Positions 18,049 to 26,239 of a DNA stretch of 60,356 bases are shown here, one piece after another (within the stretch, counting starts at the first letter, position 1; the number at the start of each line of letters is the position of its first letter). The DNA lies in NCBI GenBank assembly GCA_023228645.1, contig JALOAT010000021.1, forward strand, positions 1 to 60,356, given 5' to 3'. This DNA comes from Gammaproteobacteria bacterium. Its GTDB lineage: Bacteria; Pseudomonadota; Gammaproteobacteria; Thiohalomonadales; Thiohalomonadaceae. Below the pieces are notes generated by a model, which did no database searches, was not told where the DNA came from, and was given only the letters and a program-made list of their open reading frames with translations. A program made the position numbers and the translations under genes.

Positions 18049-18293
18049 GGGGCTCCCGGTGCTGTGCGCCAATGGCACGAAGCATAGATTGCCGGCGCGC
18101 GGGCCTTTGTGGGAGCGGCCTCAGGCCGCGATGGATTTTGTGCGGCGGCCGGGAATCACGGGTCCTACGGGGGAAGTGCCACGAACACTGCGGGAGCGGC
18201 CTTGGATCAGGATGTGCAGGTACCGGCAACAAGCCTGATTATCCATGGCGGGCGGCGTGTCACCGGGCGTCGGTGCCGTGATAACCTGCGCCC

Positions 18294-18908
18294 ATGCAAC
18301 GTATCCCTCGCCTCGTCTCGTGGATCATCGTGCTGCTGGCGCTCACCGCTTGCGGCCGCACGCCGCAGCTGTCACCGCTCGCCCCGGACGCGGTGATCCT
18401 CGCCTTCGGCGACAGTCTCACCTACGGCAGCGGCGCCGCCCGCGACGACAGCTATCCGGCCGTGCTGGAGCGCTTGAGCGGTCGGCGGGTGATCAACGCG
18501 GGCGTGCCGGGCGAGGTCACCGCCGATGGGCTGGCGCGCCTTTCCGGCGTGCTCGCCGAGCACGAACCGCAACTGGTGCTGCTGTGCCTGGGCGGCAACG
18601 ACATGCTGCGCAAGGTGAGCCTGGATACCGCGACGCAGAACCTGGAGCGTATGGTGAACATGATTCGTGAGCAAGGCATCCCGGTGCTGCTGCTCGGCGT
18701 ACCGCGACCGGCGCTGTTCGGCCTGGAGAGCGCGCCGTTCTATCACGACATCGCCGCGCGCCAGCAGGTGCTGCTGGAGGCGGAGATCATTCCGGAAGTG
18801 CTCGCGGAGCGCGACCTCAAGTCGGATGCCGTCCATCCCAACGCCGCGGGTTATCGCCGTATCGCCGAGGCGGTTCACGCGTTGCTCGAAGATAGCGGCG
18901 CCCTGTGA
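18294..18908 (+). CDS. TesA-like GDSL esterase/lysophospholipase, lipoprotein
   Basis: A 204-residue SGNH hydrolase resembling TesA (multifunctional thioesterase/lysophospholipase L1). Block I is FGDSLTYGSG with nucleophile Ser41, block II gives NAGVPGE, block III GGNDML and block V SDAVHPNAAGY, completing the catalytic set. The N-terminus has a lipobox, LTAC with Cys20, so it is probably a lipoprotein instead of a free periplasmic enzyme. Specificity may be broad. It is a single gene followed by a convergent secreted protein. Confidence 0.87.
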   Translation: MQRIPRLVSWIIVLLALTACGRTPQLSPLAPDAVILAFGDSLTYGSGAARDDSYPAVLERLSGRRVINAGVPGEVTADGLARLSGVLAEHEPQLVLLCLGGNDMLRKVSLDTATQNLERMVNMIREQGIPVLLLGVPRPALFGLESAPFYHDIAARQQVLLEAEIIPEVLAERDLKSDAVHPNAAGYRRIAEAVHALLEDSGAL

Positions 18909-18946
18909 CCTGCGAGGGCCTGGGCATGGCCCGGGAGCCGGTGTGC

Positions 18947-19456
18947 TTACATGGCCTGGCGTACAGGCAGATTCAGGCCGAACAGCTCTGCGATGCGGCC
19001 GGGTTGGCGCATCAGCACCGGACGGAGATCCGCGTCGGCGTGGATGCGCTGTGTGAAGCGGTAGGACCTCACCCCGGTGGGCGTGCGCACGAAGCGTTCC
19101 AGGATATATTCCACCAGGTGCGCCTCGGCGGTCTTGCGGTACATGAGCAGCACCACATCGTCCCCGTGTTCGCTGCGCTCCAGGGCAAGCGGTGCATCCA
19201 GTAGGTACCCCTTGAGCGCACTGGTGCAGCGCGCAATGACGTCGGCGGTGGACGTGGCACCCGGGAACTCGCGCACCGTCAGCGCCGGCTGTCCGGCCGC
19301 GTCAGCGTTCACGGGTGAATAACGGTTGCTGACATCCGTGGCGCCGGCCGTGACCTGGGCCAGGTCATAGGCGGTGCCGTCGAAAATGACCGTCGGTGTG
19401 GCGAGGGCGCCGCCGGTCACCAGCAGTGCCCCCATGAGCAGGATTCCCCTGGCCAT
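18947..19456 (-). CDS. Secreted protein of unknown function
   Basis: A 169-residue exported protein with a signal peptide (MARGILLMGALLVTGGALA). The mature part is a mixed alpha/beta domain with TPTVIFDGTAYDLAQVTAGA at its start and a late basic region, RSYRFTQRIHADADLRPVLM. I do not recognise a family. ATG 19456 has an excellent ribosome site (GGGAGGAG). About 86 bp upstream is an FNR-like dyad (19542-19555), and a TAGGAT element lies at a suitable distance on this strand (19514-19519), so expression may respond to oxygen limitation or NO. Confidence 0.6.
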   Translation of the reverse strand: MARGILLMGALLVTGGALATPTVIFDGTAYDLAQVTAGATDVSNRYSPVNADAAGQPALTVREFPGATSTADVIARCTSALKGYLLDAPLALERSEHGDDVVLLMYRKTAEAHLVEYILERFVRTPTGVRSYRFTQRIHADADLRPVLMRQPGRIAELFGLNLPVRQAM

Positions 19457-19541
19457 AACTCCTCCCTTGGTTTCCTTATGGTCCATTGCGATCCTGGACG
19501 ATAGCGGAACCGCATCCTAGGACTCGGAGGCGCATCACACT

Positions 19542-19555
19542 TTGATGTTAGTCAA
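19542..19555 (-). promoter_or_regulatory. FNR/Dnr-like binding site
   Basis: TTGATGTTAGTCAA is a near-perfect TTGAT-N4-ATCAA-type dyad (half-sites TTGAT and GTCAA). On the minus strand a possible -10 element TAGGAT (19514-19519) is centred 32 nt from the dyad centre, close to the class II activator geometry. On the plus strand no comparable -10 is seen at that distance. The target is therefore more likely the secreted-protein gene at 18947-19456 than the DOMON-like gene. Confidence 0.5.
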
Positions 19556-19639
19556 GGCGGGATAGCGTCTTGTGCTGGGCAGGAACGGCACGGCAGGCGG
19601 ATGACCGGGCGGCGGCGGATTTTTGTTAACCTCTCGCGC

Positions 19640-20212
19640 ATGCAAGACAACCCGATGCAAACCTTCCAGTTGATTCCGTTCGCGACCCCGGAGGAGCCGG
19701 TCGTGCTTGCCGTCGACGGCACGGTGAGGCGCACGGCCGATGCACTGGAACTGCACTATCGGTTGCACGCCGATCTCGCCCGTCTGCGTATCGCGGCGCC
19801 GACTGAGCCGCGCTTCACCGACGGACTGTGGCGCCACACCTGTTTCGAACTGTTCATCGCGGGCGTGGGCCAGGCGGCCTATCACGAATTGAATCTTTCA
19901 CCCTCGGGTGCCTGGGCGGCCTATGCCTTTGCCGGCTATCGCGAACGCTGTCCCTGGCCGCTCAATCCGCAGGCGCTGGCGCGCCGCGTGCGCGTGCACC
20001 GCACGGCAGAGACGCTGGAATTGTCAGCCTCCCTGCCACTCGGGCTATTTCCGCCACACTACGCCGCGGCGCGCCTGCGGCTCGGGGTGGCCACGGTCGT
20101 CGAGCATGCCGACGGTGCGCTGTCCTACTGGGCGCTTTGCCATCCTTGTGACAAACCCGATTTCCACCACCCCGACGCCTTCGTCCTGGAGCTCGATGAA
20201 ATTCGGCCTTGA
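19640..20212 (+). CDS. DOMON-like domain protein
   Basis: A 190-residue protein resembling the DOMON-like (type 1) family of bacterial proteins: a beta-sandwich with features such as DGLWRHTCFELFIAG, YHELNLSPSGAWAAYAFAGY and a C-terminal SYWALCHPCDKPDFHHPD. DOMON folds often bind heme or sugars, but the ligand here is unknown and there is no signal peptide. The start is uncertain between ATG 19640 and ATG 19655 (and 19601). The downstream NamZ-like gene starts 17 nt before this stop, so they form a coupled pair. Confidence 0.68.
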   Translation: MQDNPMQTFQLIPFATPEEPVVLAVDGTVRRTADALELHYRLHADLARLRIAAPTEPRFTDGLWRHTCFELFIAGVGQAAYHELNLSPSGAWAAYAFAGYRERCPWPLNPQALARRVRVHRTAETLELSASLPLGLFPPHYAAARLRLGVATVVEHADGALSYWALCHPCDKPDFHHPDAFVLELDEIRP

Positions 20213-21398
20213 TCGTTTCCTCACGGAACCTGCGCTGCGCCGGCCGCTGGCCGGGCGACGCGTGGCCGTGCTCGCCCACCCGGCCTCGGTGACGCAGGAC
20301 CTCACCCACACCCTCGACGCCCTGGCCAGCCTTCCGGACATCCGCCTGAGCGCCGCCTTCGGTCCGCAGCACGGCCTGCGCGGCGACAAGCAGGACAACA
20401 TGATGGAGTCGCCGAACTTCCACGACCCGGTGCACGGTATCCCGGTGTTCAGCCTCTACGGCGAGGTGCGCCGCCCCACGGCCGCCGTGATGGACAGCTT
20501 CGATGTGCTGCTGGTCGATCTGCAGGACCTGGGCTGCCGCATCTACACCTTCATCACCACCCTGCGCTACGTGCTGGAGGCCGCTGCGGAACACCGCAAG
20601 GCGGTGTGGGTGCTGGATCGTCCCAATCCCATCGGACGGCCCGTGGAGGGTCTTACCCTGCGCCCCGGCTGGGAGAGCTTCGTGGGGGCGGGGGCCATGC
20701 CCATGCGCCACGGCCTCACCCTCGGCGAGCTGGCGCGCTGGTTCGTTGCCACCCTGGGCCTCGACGTGGAATGCGAGGTGATCACCCTGCAAGGCTGGCA
20801 GCCCGAGGCATCGCCCGGTTTCGGTTGGCCGCTGGGCGAGCGCAGCTGGGTGAACCCGAGCCCCAATGCGCCCAACCTGGCCATGGCGCGCTGCTACCCG
20901 GGCACGGTGATGCTCGAAGGCACCACCTTGTCGGAAGGCCGCGGCACCACCCGGCCGCTGGAGCTGTTCGGCGCGCCGGACCTGGCGCCGCGCGAACTGC
21001 TCGCGAACATGGCGGCCATGGCCCCGCAATGGCTCAAGGGTTGCCGCCTGCGCGAATGCTGGTTCGAGCCGACCTTCCACAAGCACGCGGGCCGGCTCTG
21101 CGCCGGCGTGCAGGTCCACGTGGACGACCCGGCCTACGAACACCTGGCCTTCCGCCCCTGGCGTTTGCAGGCGCTGGCCTTCAAGGCCCTGCGCGCACTG
21201 CGGCCCGACTACCCGCTCTGGCGCGACTTCCCCTACGAATACGAGCACGAGCGGCTCGCCATCGACCTCATCAACGGCAGCGAGCTGCTGCGTCAATGGG
21301 TGGACGATCCGGCCGCCACGCCCGCGGACCTGGACGCCCTGGCGGTGCCGGACGAACAGGCCTGGCAAGAGGCGCGGCGTGCCGTATTGCTCTACTGA
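20196..21398 (+). CDS. DUF1343 / NamZ-like exo-beta-N-acetylmuramidase family protein
   Basis: A 400-residue member of DUF1343, the family of Bacillus NamZ, which releases N-acetylmuramic acid from the non-reducing end of peptidoglycan fragments. Family hallmarks are VAVLAHPASVTQDLTHTLDA, AAFGPQHGLRG, LLVDLQDLGCRIYTFITTL, VLDRPNPIGR and NPSPNAPNLAMARCYPGTVM then EGTTLSEGRGTTRP. Unlike secreted NamZ, no signal peptide is visible, so it probably acts in the cytoplasm, perhaps in wall recycling. ATG 20196 overlaps the upstream gene by 17 nt; a longer frame upstream is a shadow of that gene. Confidence 0.88.
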   Translation: MKFGLDRFLTEPALRRPLAGRRVAVLAHPASVTQDLTHTLDALASLPDIRLSAAFGPQHGLRGDKQDNMMESPNFHDPVHGIPVFSLYGEVRRPTAAVMDSFDVLLVDLQDLGCRIYTFITTLRYVLEAAAEHRKAVWVLDRPNPIGRPVEGLTLRPGWESFVGAGAMPMRHGLTLGELARWFVATLGLDVECEVITLQGWQPEASPGFGWPLGERSWVNPSPNAPNLAMARCYPGTVMLEGTTLSEGRGTTRPLELFGAPDLAPRELLANMAAMAPQWLKGCRLRECWFEPTFHKHAGRLCAGVQVHVDDPAYEHLAFRPWRLQALAFKALRALRPDYPLWRDFPYEYEHERLAIDLINGSELLRQWVDDPAATPADLDALAVPDEQAWQEARRAVLLY

Positions 21399-21723
21399 CG
21401 GTCGGGTGTGATGCGGGCACCGTGAGCCGTTGCTGTCGGCATGAAAACGGGGCCGGAGGCGTCCCGCCGGGCGCACGGGTGCAATAGGGATTGTCCTCAG
21501 CGGAAGAACCGGTCATAAATGCCCCACAGCCTGCAAGGCTGCCAGCAACCGCGGTTAAGCCCGGCTTGTAGCAATCGCGGCCCGAGGCCGCTGGAGGAAT
21601 TTCCATCCAGTCGCGTCTGCCCGCGCGGGCCTGTGAACGTGGTCACATCCGCCCTTGCGGCGGCGGCCTGGGAGCAGGAACTGGGATATAGTTGAGCGCG
21701 CCAGGAAGTAAGGGGGTTAGAGA
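21399..21723. other. Non-coding region upstream of FHA gene
   Basis: About 325 bases without a gene. A TATAGT-like -10 element (near 21687-21692) lies about 35 bases before the FHA start, but I cannot pick a matching -35. No dispersed repeat is evident. Confidence 0.4.
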
Positions 21724-22104
21724 ATGGCAATTCTGGTGCAAGTCAACGGCGTTCCCGGCGTAACGGTCCCGGTGGAAGCGCCGGTATTCCGCATCGGGCG
21801 CGGCGAGGACAATCAGCTGCGTATCGACGACGAACTCGCCAGCCGCGTGCATGCGGTGATCGAATTCAAGAAAGGTGCTGAGGATGCGTCAGGCGACTGG
21901 ATCCTGCGCGACCACAACAGCACCAACGGCACCTTCGTGAACGACCGGCGCATCACCGTGCATGCCCTGGTGGACGGCGACGTGTTGCGCATCGGCAAGA
22001 CCTTCTTCCGCTTCTTCGCGGACGATCACGCGGAGCTCGGCGAGACGCGCGTGATCAAGAAGACCTTCATCCCTGGCGTCTATTACACCACCGAGAAGGA
22101 CTGA
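21724..22104 (+). CDS. FHA-domain protein
   Basis: A 126-residue cytoplasmic protein made almost wholly of one forkhead-associated domain: strand FRIGRGEDNQLRIDDELASR then VHAVIEF, and LRDHNSTNGTFVNDRRI, which contain the conserved G-R, S-R-x-H and N-G residues that bind phosphothreonine. A short tail (TRVIKKTFIPGVYYTTEKD) follows. FHA proteins read Ser/Thr kinase signals; no kinase or phosphatase gene lies nearby. The ATG follows an AGGAAGTAAGGGGGT-like leader. It is a stand-alone gene. Confidence 0.88.
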   Translation: MAILVQVNGVPGVTVPVEAPVFRIGRGEDNQLRIDDELASRVHAVIEFKKGAEDASGDWILRDHNSTNGTFVNDRRITVHALVDGDVLRIGKTFFRFFADDHAELGETRVIKKTFIPGVYYTTEKD

Positions 22105-22122
22105 GGCTGGGGAAGAAAAATC

Positions 22123-22249
22123 CAACGCAGAGGCGCAGAGGCGCAGAGAACGCAGAGGAATAAAAAGGCGTCATCGAGCGTCCAGCTCCCGCTTAACGGC
22201 CCGGCCTTCCATTCTCTGTGCCCTCTGCGATCTCTGCGCCTCTGTGTTT
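22123..22249. repeat. AACACAGAGGCGCAGAGA-type inverted repeat, copy 1
   Basis: The left arm is AACGCAGAGGCGCAGAGGCG plus further CAGAG units (22124-22159). The right arm, ending in CTCTGCGCCTCTGTGTTT (about 22212-22249), is its reverse complement with mismatches. The central part is not shared with other copies. It lies between convergent genes. Confidence 0.75.
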
Positions 22250-22269
22250 AGGTCGTTTCCTTCCTTCCC

Positions 22270-22842
22270 CTACTGGCGGATGCCTTCCACCGAGAGTTCC
22301 AGAAAGACTGTCTGCGAGGCCGGCCCGAGGTCGTAATCGATGCCGTAGTCGGCCAGCTTGAATGAGGTGGTGCCATGGAAGCCCCGGCGGTAGCCGCCCC
22401 ACGGGTCCGGGCCGTGACCGATCTGCTCCACGTCGATGGTGAGCGGGCGCGTCACGCCGTGCAGTGTGAAGTCGCCGGTGAGACGTGCCTTGCCGTTGCC
22501 CAGGTCTTCATAACGCGTGCTGGTGAAACGCGACTCCGGAAACTTTTTTACGTTCAGGAAATCCTTGTCGCGCAGGTGTTTGTCACGCTCCGCGTGATTG
22601 GAATCGATGCTGGCCGGGTCGATGGTGACGTTCACCTTCGCCGCGGCAGGATTCTTCTCGTCGTAGCTGAACGTCCCCTTGAAGTCGTTGAAGCGCCCGC
22701 CCAGCCAGCTGTAGCCGAGGTGTTTGATCTTGAAGCGGATGTAGGCGTGGGCGCCCCCCGCGTCGATGACGTAGTCCTCGGCCTGTGCGGGGAAGGCACA
22801 GGCGAGGCCGAGCAGCAGGGAAAGCAGAATGGTCTTCTTCAT
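22270..22842 (-). CDS. yceI: YceI-family periplasmic lipocalin-like protein
   Basis: A 190-residue protein with a signal peptide (MKKTILLSLLLGLACAFPAQA) and the YceI domain, an extended lipocalin-like barrel that binds long isoprenoids such as polyprenyl chains or quinones. Family landmarks are YVIDAGGAHAYIRFKIKHLG, GTFSYDEKNPAAAKVNVTID and KFPESRFTST. It lies 21 bp downstream of a cytochrome b561 gene, the same pairing as YceJ-YceI in E. coli. It is the third gene of the pirin operon. A CAGAG-type inverted repeat follows it. Confidence 0.92.
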   Translation of the reverse strand: MKKTILLSLLLGLACAFPAQAEDYVIDAGGAHAYIRFKIKHLGYSWLGGRFNDFKGTFSYDEKNPAAAKVNVTIDPASIDSNHAERDKHLRDKDFLNVKKFPESRFTSTRYEDLGNGKARLTGDFTLHGVTRPLTIDVEQIGHGPDPWGGYRRGFHGTTSFKLADYGIDYDLGPASQTVFLELSVEGIRQ

Positions 22843-22863
22843 GGTGTTTACCTCCAGTGATGA

Positions 22864-23409
22864 TTACCGGCCCAGCATGCGCGCCAGGGTGCGGTCCTTG
22901 TCGATGAAGTGGTGCTTGAGGGCGGCCAGGAGGTGCAGCACGGCCAGGCCGATCAGCGTAGTGGCGAGCCACAGGTGGACCGTCCCCGCCAGGTCCTCCT
23001 GATTCTCGATGCCCGTGACGATGGCGGGGACGGCAAACCCGTCGAACACCGACACGGCGCGTCCGTCCGCGGTCGAGATGAGGTAACCGCTGAGCATCAC
23101 GCAAAACAGCAGCAGGTACAGCAGCCCGTGCACCGCCTGCGCGCTGATACGTTCCCAGGGGGCGTGCGTCGGCAATGGCGACGGGCGGATGCTGGCGAAC
23201 CGCCAGCCGAGGCGCACAATCGTCAGCCCGAACAGCACGACGCCAAAGCTCTTGTGCCACCACGGCCCCAACCGATACCACGGGTCGTAATAGGTGAGTC
23301 CGGTCATCCATAACCCGAGCGCGAACAGGCCGAACACGGCCGCGGCACTCAGCCAGTGCAAGGCCGCTGCCACGGCGCCGTAACGGGTCTTGTCGTTTTT
23401 CCATTGCAT
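22864..23409 (-). CDS. Cytochrome b561 (YceJ-like)
   Basis: A 181-residue integral membrane cytochrome with four helices. Candidate heme b ligands are His18 (AALHWLSAAAV), the His in WWHKSFGVVL, the His in AQAVHGLLYLLLF and those in LAVLHLLAALKHHF. Such b561 proteins move electrons between quinones and periplasmic acceptors. It lies between pirin (18 bp upstream) and yceI (21 bp downstream), all minus strand, so the three form an operon. Confidence 0.9.
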   Translation of the reverse strand: MQWKNDKTRYGAVAAALHWLSAAAVFGLFALGLWMTGLTYYDPWYRLGPWWHKSFGVVLFGLTIVRLGWRFASIRPSPLPTHAPWERISAQAVHGLLYLLLFCVMLSGYLISTADGRAVSVFDGFAVPAIVTGIENQEDLAGTVHLWLATTLIGLAVLHLLAALKHHFIDKDRTLARMLGR

Positions 23410-23427
23410 GCTCGAATCTCCTCGCGG

Positions 23428-24267
23428 TCAGAAGCGTCCCGCCTGGTAGTCGTGGAAGGCCTGGCGGACTTCTTCCTCGGTGTTCATGACGAAGGGCCCG
23501 TGGCGGGCCACCGGCTCGTTGAGGGGGTGTCCGGCGATGAGCAGCAGGCGGCTCGGCGCCTCGGCACGTAACGCCACGCCGTCGCCTTCGCCGAGGCGCG
23601 CCAGTTGACGGGCCGCGAGCGGCCGCCCCGCCACGGTCACGGCGCCCTCGATCACGTACAGCAGGGCATTCCAGGCGGACGGCAGGGGCTCGCGGAAATC
23701 GCTGCCGGCATCGAGAGTGACGTCCAGGTAGGTCACCGGCGTGATGAGCTCGCGCACCGGACCGGTGATGCCGCCGCCGCTGGTGCCGGCGATGACGCGC
23801 AGTTCGACGCCCGGGCGCCTCTCCACGGGAATGGCCGCCGCGTCCAGTTCCTGGTAACGGGGCGCGCGCATCTTCTCGGTGGCGGGCAGGTTCACCCACA
23901 GCTGGAAACCGGCCAGCAGGCCGTCTTCCTGTTCGGGCATTTCCGAGTGGACGATGCCGCGCCCCGCGGTCATCCATTGCACGCCGCCCGCCGCAATCAC
24001 GCCGCTGTGGCCGGCGCTGTCCCGGTGGCGCATGCGCCCGGCCAGCAGATAGGTGACGGTCTCGAAGCCCCGATGGGGATGGGCGGGAAAGCCGGCGATG
24101 TAATCCTCGGGGTCGTCGGAGCGGAAATCGTCCAGCAGCAGGAACGGGTCGAGCATGGGCAACTGGGGGCCGCCGATGACCCGGGTCAGGCGCACCCCGG
24201 CGCCGTCGGAGGTTTCCAGGCCGCTGACCACCTGGATGACGGGGCGTGGACTCAAGGGATCGACCAT
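23428..24267 (-). CDS. Pirin-family protein
   Basis: A 279-residue bicupin. The metal-binding N-terminal cupin has HPHRGFETVTYLLAGRMRHR and GGVQWMTAGRGIVHSEMPE, with the His/His/His/Glu set of pirins. Bacterial pirins have been linked to quercetin dioxygenase activity and redox regulation; the physiological role here is open. ATG 24267 follows an AAGGCGAGG-type ribosome site. It is the first gene of the pirin/b561/yceI operon and is divergent from the LysR gene, 96 bp apart, which suggests LysR control. Confidence 0.92.
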   Translation of the reverse strand: MVDPLSPRPVIQVVSGLETSDGAGVRLTRVIGGPQLPMLDPFLLLDDFRSDDPEDYIAGFPAHPHRGFETVTYLLAGRMRHRDSAGHSGVIAAGGVQWMTAGRGIVHSEMPEQEDGLLAGFQLWVNLPATEKMRAPRYQELDAAAIPVERRPGVELRVIAGTSGGGITGPVRELITPVTYLDVTLDAGSDFREPLPSAWNALLYVIEGAVTVAGRPLAARQLARLGEGDGVALRAEAPSRLLLIAGHPLNEPVARHGPFVMNTEEEVRQAFHDYQAGRF

Positions 24268-24318
24268 GTGCGGCACCTCGCCTTCGTGACGCCTTGAGTT
24301 TATCGTTCCGTGGCCGCT

Positions 24319-24351
24319 CGCAAAGGTGTAAAAGAAGAAAATACTTTTGCG
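24319..24351. promoter_or_regulatory. Candidate LysR operator between pirin operon and lysR-type gene
   Basis: CGCAAAGGTGT and ATACTTTTGCG (24319-24329, 24341-24351) form an imperfect dyad, 9 of 11 matching, around a purine-rich centre, 12 bases before the LysR-type start. Position and symmetry fit a LysR-family operator that also controls the divergent pirin operon. Confidence 0.4.
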
Positions 24352-24363
24352 GAAACTGGAACA

Positions 24364-25278
24364 ATGGACCGCTTCGAGGCCTTGAATGTCTTCGCTGCCG
24401 TGGTGGACGCCGGCAGTTTCAGTGCCGCCGCCGGGCGCCTGAACCTGGCCAAGTCGGTGGTGAGCCGCCGGGTGGCCGAGCTGGAGGCCCACCTGGGTGT
24501 GCAATTGCTGCATCGCACCACGCGGCGCCTGGCCCTGACCGATGCCGGTCACGAACTGCACCGCCGCGCCGTGGCCATCCTCGCCGAACTGGGCGAGGCC
24601 GAGCAGGCGGTGAGCGCGGGCCGCGCGGCGCTCCACGGCCGGGTGCGCCTGGCGGCGCCGCTGTCGTTCGGCCTGTTGCACCTCAATCCCGCCCTCACCG
24701 CCTTCGCCGAGCGCCACCCGGGCGTGATGCTCGACGTGGACCTGAACGACCGCGAGGTCAACATGCTGGAGGAAGGCTTCGAGCTGGCCGTGCGTATCGG
24801 CCACCTGGAGGACTCCAGCCTGGTGGCCCGGCCGCTGGCACCGATCCGCACCTTGCTGTGCGCGAGTCCGGGCTATCTCGCCCGTCACGGTACGCCGCGC
24901 GAGCCGCGCGATCTGGCCCATCACCAGGGACTGGTGTACGCGAACGTGCCCGAGGCGCAGCAGTGGCGTTTCACGGACGCCCAGGGCCGTACCGTGTCGG
25001 TACGCCTGCCCGTGCGCATGCGCGCCAACAACGGCGACATGCTCCTGGAGGGGGCCGCCGCGGGCCTCGGCATCGTGGCCACGCCCACCTTCATCGCCTA
25101 CCGGGCCATCCTGGAGGGGCGGCTGGTGCCGCTACTGCCGCAATATCGCCTGCCTGCAATCCACGCCTACGCGGTGTATCCCTCGCGCCGCTTCCTGCCG
25201 GAGCGGGTGCGCGCCCTGGTGGCCTTTCTCGCCGAGCGCTTCGGCGAGCGGCCCTACTGGGACGAAGGCCTGCCCTGA
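24364..25278 (+). CDS. LysR-family transcriptional regulator
   Basis: A 304-residue regulator. Winged-helix HTH at residues 1-60 (FAAVVDAGSFSAAAGRLNLA then SVVSRRVAELEAHLGVQLLH) and a LysR substrate-binding domain from about 90 to 290 (VRLAAPLSFGLLHLNPALTA...). The CrgA/AaeR-like subgroup is suggested by the core. ATG 24364 gives the usual short N-terminus. It is transcribed away from the pirin/b561/yceI operon and probably controls it. The inducer is unknown. Confidence 0.92.
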   Translation: MDRFEALNVFAAVVDAGSFSAAAGRLNLAKSVVSRRVAELEAHLGVQLLHRTTRRLALTDAGHELHRRAVAILAELGEAEQAVSAGRAALHGRVRLAAPLSFGLLHLNPALTAFAERHPGVMLDVDLNDREVNMLEEGFELAVRIGHLEDSSLVARPLAPIRTLLCASPGYLARHGTPREPRDLAHHQGLVYANVPEAQQWRFTDAQGRTVSVRLPVRMRANNGDMLLEGAAAGLGIVATPTFIAYRAILEGRLVPLLPQYRLPAIHAYAVYPSRRFLPERVRALVAFLAERFGERPYWDEGLP

Positions 25279-25378
25279 GCCGCGTCCTGCCGATTTCGGG
25301 AATTTGCGTGGTGGTGCCGCGCCCCGGGGCGCGGTCATTGCGGCATAATACGCGGCCCCGCAAAACGGAAGACGCCTA

Positions 25379-25957
25379 ATGACCACCGAACAAGCCCTGC
25401 ACGCGCGCAGCGGTTCCAAGTGCGAACTGTGCGGCGCCACCGACGACCTCGGCGTCTACGAGGTCCCGCCCGATTCCGACGGCAGCGTCGATCGCTGCGC
25501 ACTGCTGTGTGCCACCTGCCGCGATCAGATCGATGACCCGGACACCACCGAGCCCAATCACTGGCGCTGCCTCAATGACAGCATGTGGAGTCAGGTGCCT
25601 GCGGTGCAGGTGCTGGCCTGGCGCATGCTGACCCGCCTGAGCGGCGAGGGCTGGCCGCAGGACCTGCTGGACATGCTCTACCTGGACGACGACACCCGCG
25701 CCTGGGCGGAAGCCACCGGCGAGGGTCAGCCCCAGGACGAGGCCACGCGCCACGTGGACTGCTACGGCGCGGTGCTCGAAGCGGGCGACACGGTCACCCT
25801 GATCAAGGATCTGAACGTGAAGGGCGCCAACTTCACCGCCAAGCGCGGCACCGCCGTGCGCGGTATCTCCCTGGTGCCGGATGAGCCGGGGCAGATCGAA
25901 GGCCGCGTGAACGGCCAGCACATCGTCATCCTCACCAAGTTCGTGAAGAAAGCCTGA
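25379..25957 (+). CDS. PhnA-domain (YjdM-like) protein
   Basis: A 192-residue protein with an N-terminal zinc ribbon (CELCG near residue 15 and CATC near 44) and a C-terminal SH3-like PhnA domain (VDCYGAVLEAGDTVTLIKDL). The family was named for phosphonate operons but is often found elsewhere and its function is not settled. It sits alone, about 100 bp after the LysR gene, followed by a cluster of dispersed repeats. Confidence 0.88.
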   Translation: MTTEQALHARSGSKCELCGATDDLGVYEVPPDSDGSVDRCALLCATCRDQIDDPDTTEPNHWRCLNDSMWSQVPAVQVLAWRMLTRLSGEGWPQDLLDMLYLDDDTRAWAEATGEGQPQDEATRHVDCYGAVLEAGDTVTLIKDLNVKGANFTAKRGTAVRGISLVPDEPGQIEGRVNGQHIVILTKFVKKA

Positions 25958-26239
25958 GCCACGCCATTCGCAAATGGTGCCCGGCTTTCGCCGCTTTCAC
26001 CGGGGTGACGTGGGCTGTGAGCGCCGCAGGTGATGATGAACACGAGTGCCGTAGGTCACGTTGACGCGTAGCGGCTACGTGACAACGCGACAGGGAGAAT
26101 TGTCACGTAGCTGCGCAACGTGACCTACGCCGACAACAGAATTCGCATCCCGGCGAAAGCCAGGCTCTCGTCGGGGTGACGTCTCCAGGATTCGCTGCAT
26201 CCGCATTCTCTGCGCTTCGTCATGGTTTTGCGCGCGGCG
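25958..26239. other. Repeat-rich intergenic region after phnA
   Basis: About 280 bases with no gene. Besides the element at 26051-26131 it contains pieces of a second family: TTCACCGGGGTGACG near 25996-26011 and ATCCCGGCGAAAGCC near 26147-26161, resembling the CATTCCGGCGAA-type element at 51719-51786. The two families appear nested here. Confidence 0.5.
26051..26131. repeat. CGTAGGTCACGTTG-type palindromic repeat, copy 2 (most complete)
   Basis: The left arm GTAGGTCACGTTGACGCGTA and GCGGCTACGTGACAA is matched by the right arm TTGTCACGTAGCTGCGCAAC then GTGACCTACG in inverse orientation; about 25 of 29 aligned positions pair. This is the best-preserved copy of the four and shows that the element is a two-arm palindrome. 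Confidence 0.8.

Noticed and set aside
22123..22249. Possible CRISPR array or microsatellite in the CAGAG-rich region
   Set aside because: Units are too short and irregular, there are no spacers of equal size, and the right half is the inverse of the left; it is an inverted repeat.
22583..24364. 593-codon minus-strand frame across yceI, b561 and pirin genes
   Set aside because: It runs out of frame through three well-supported genes and is Arg/Pro-rich.
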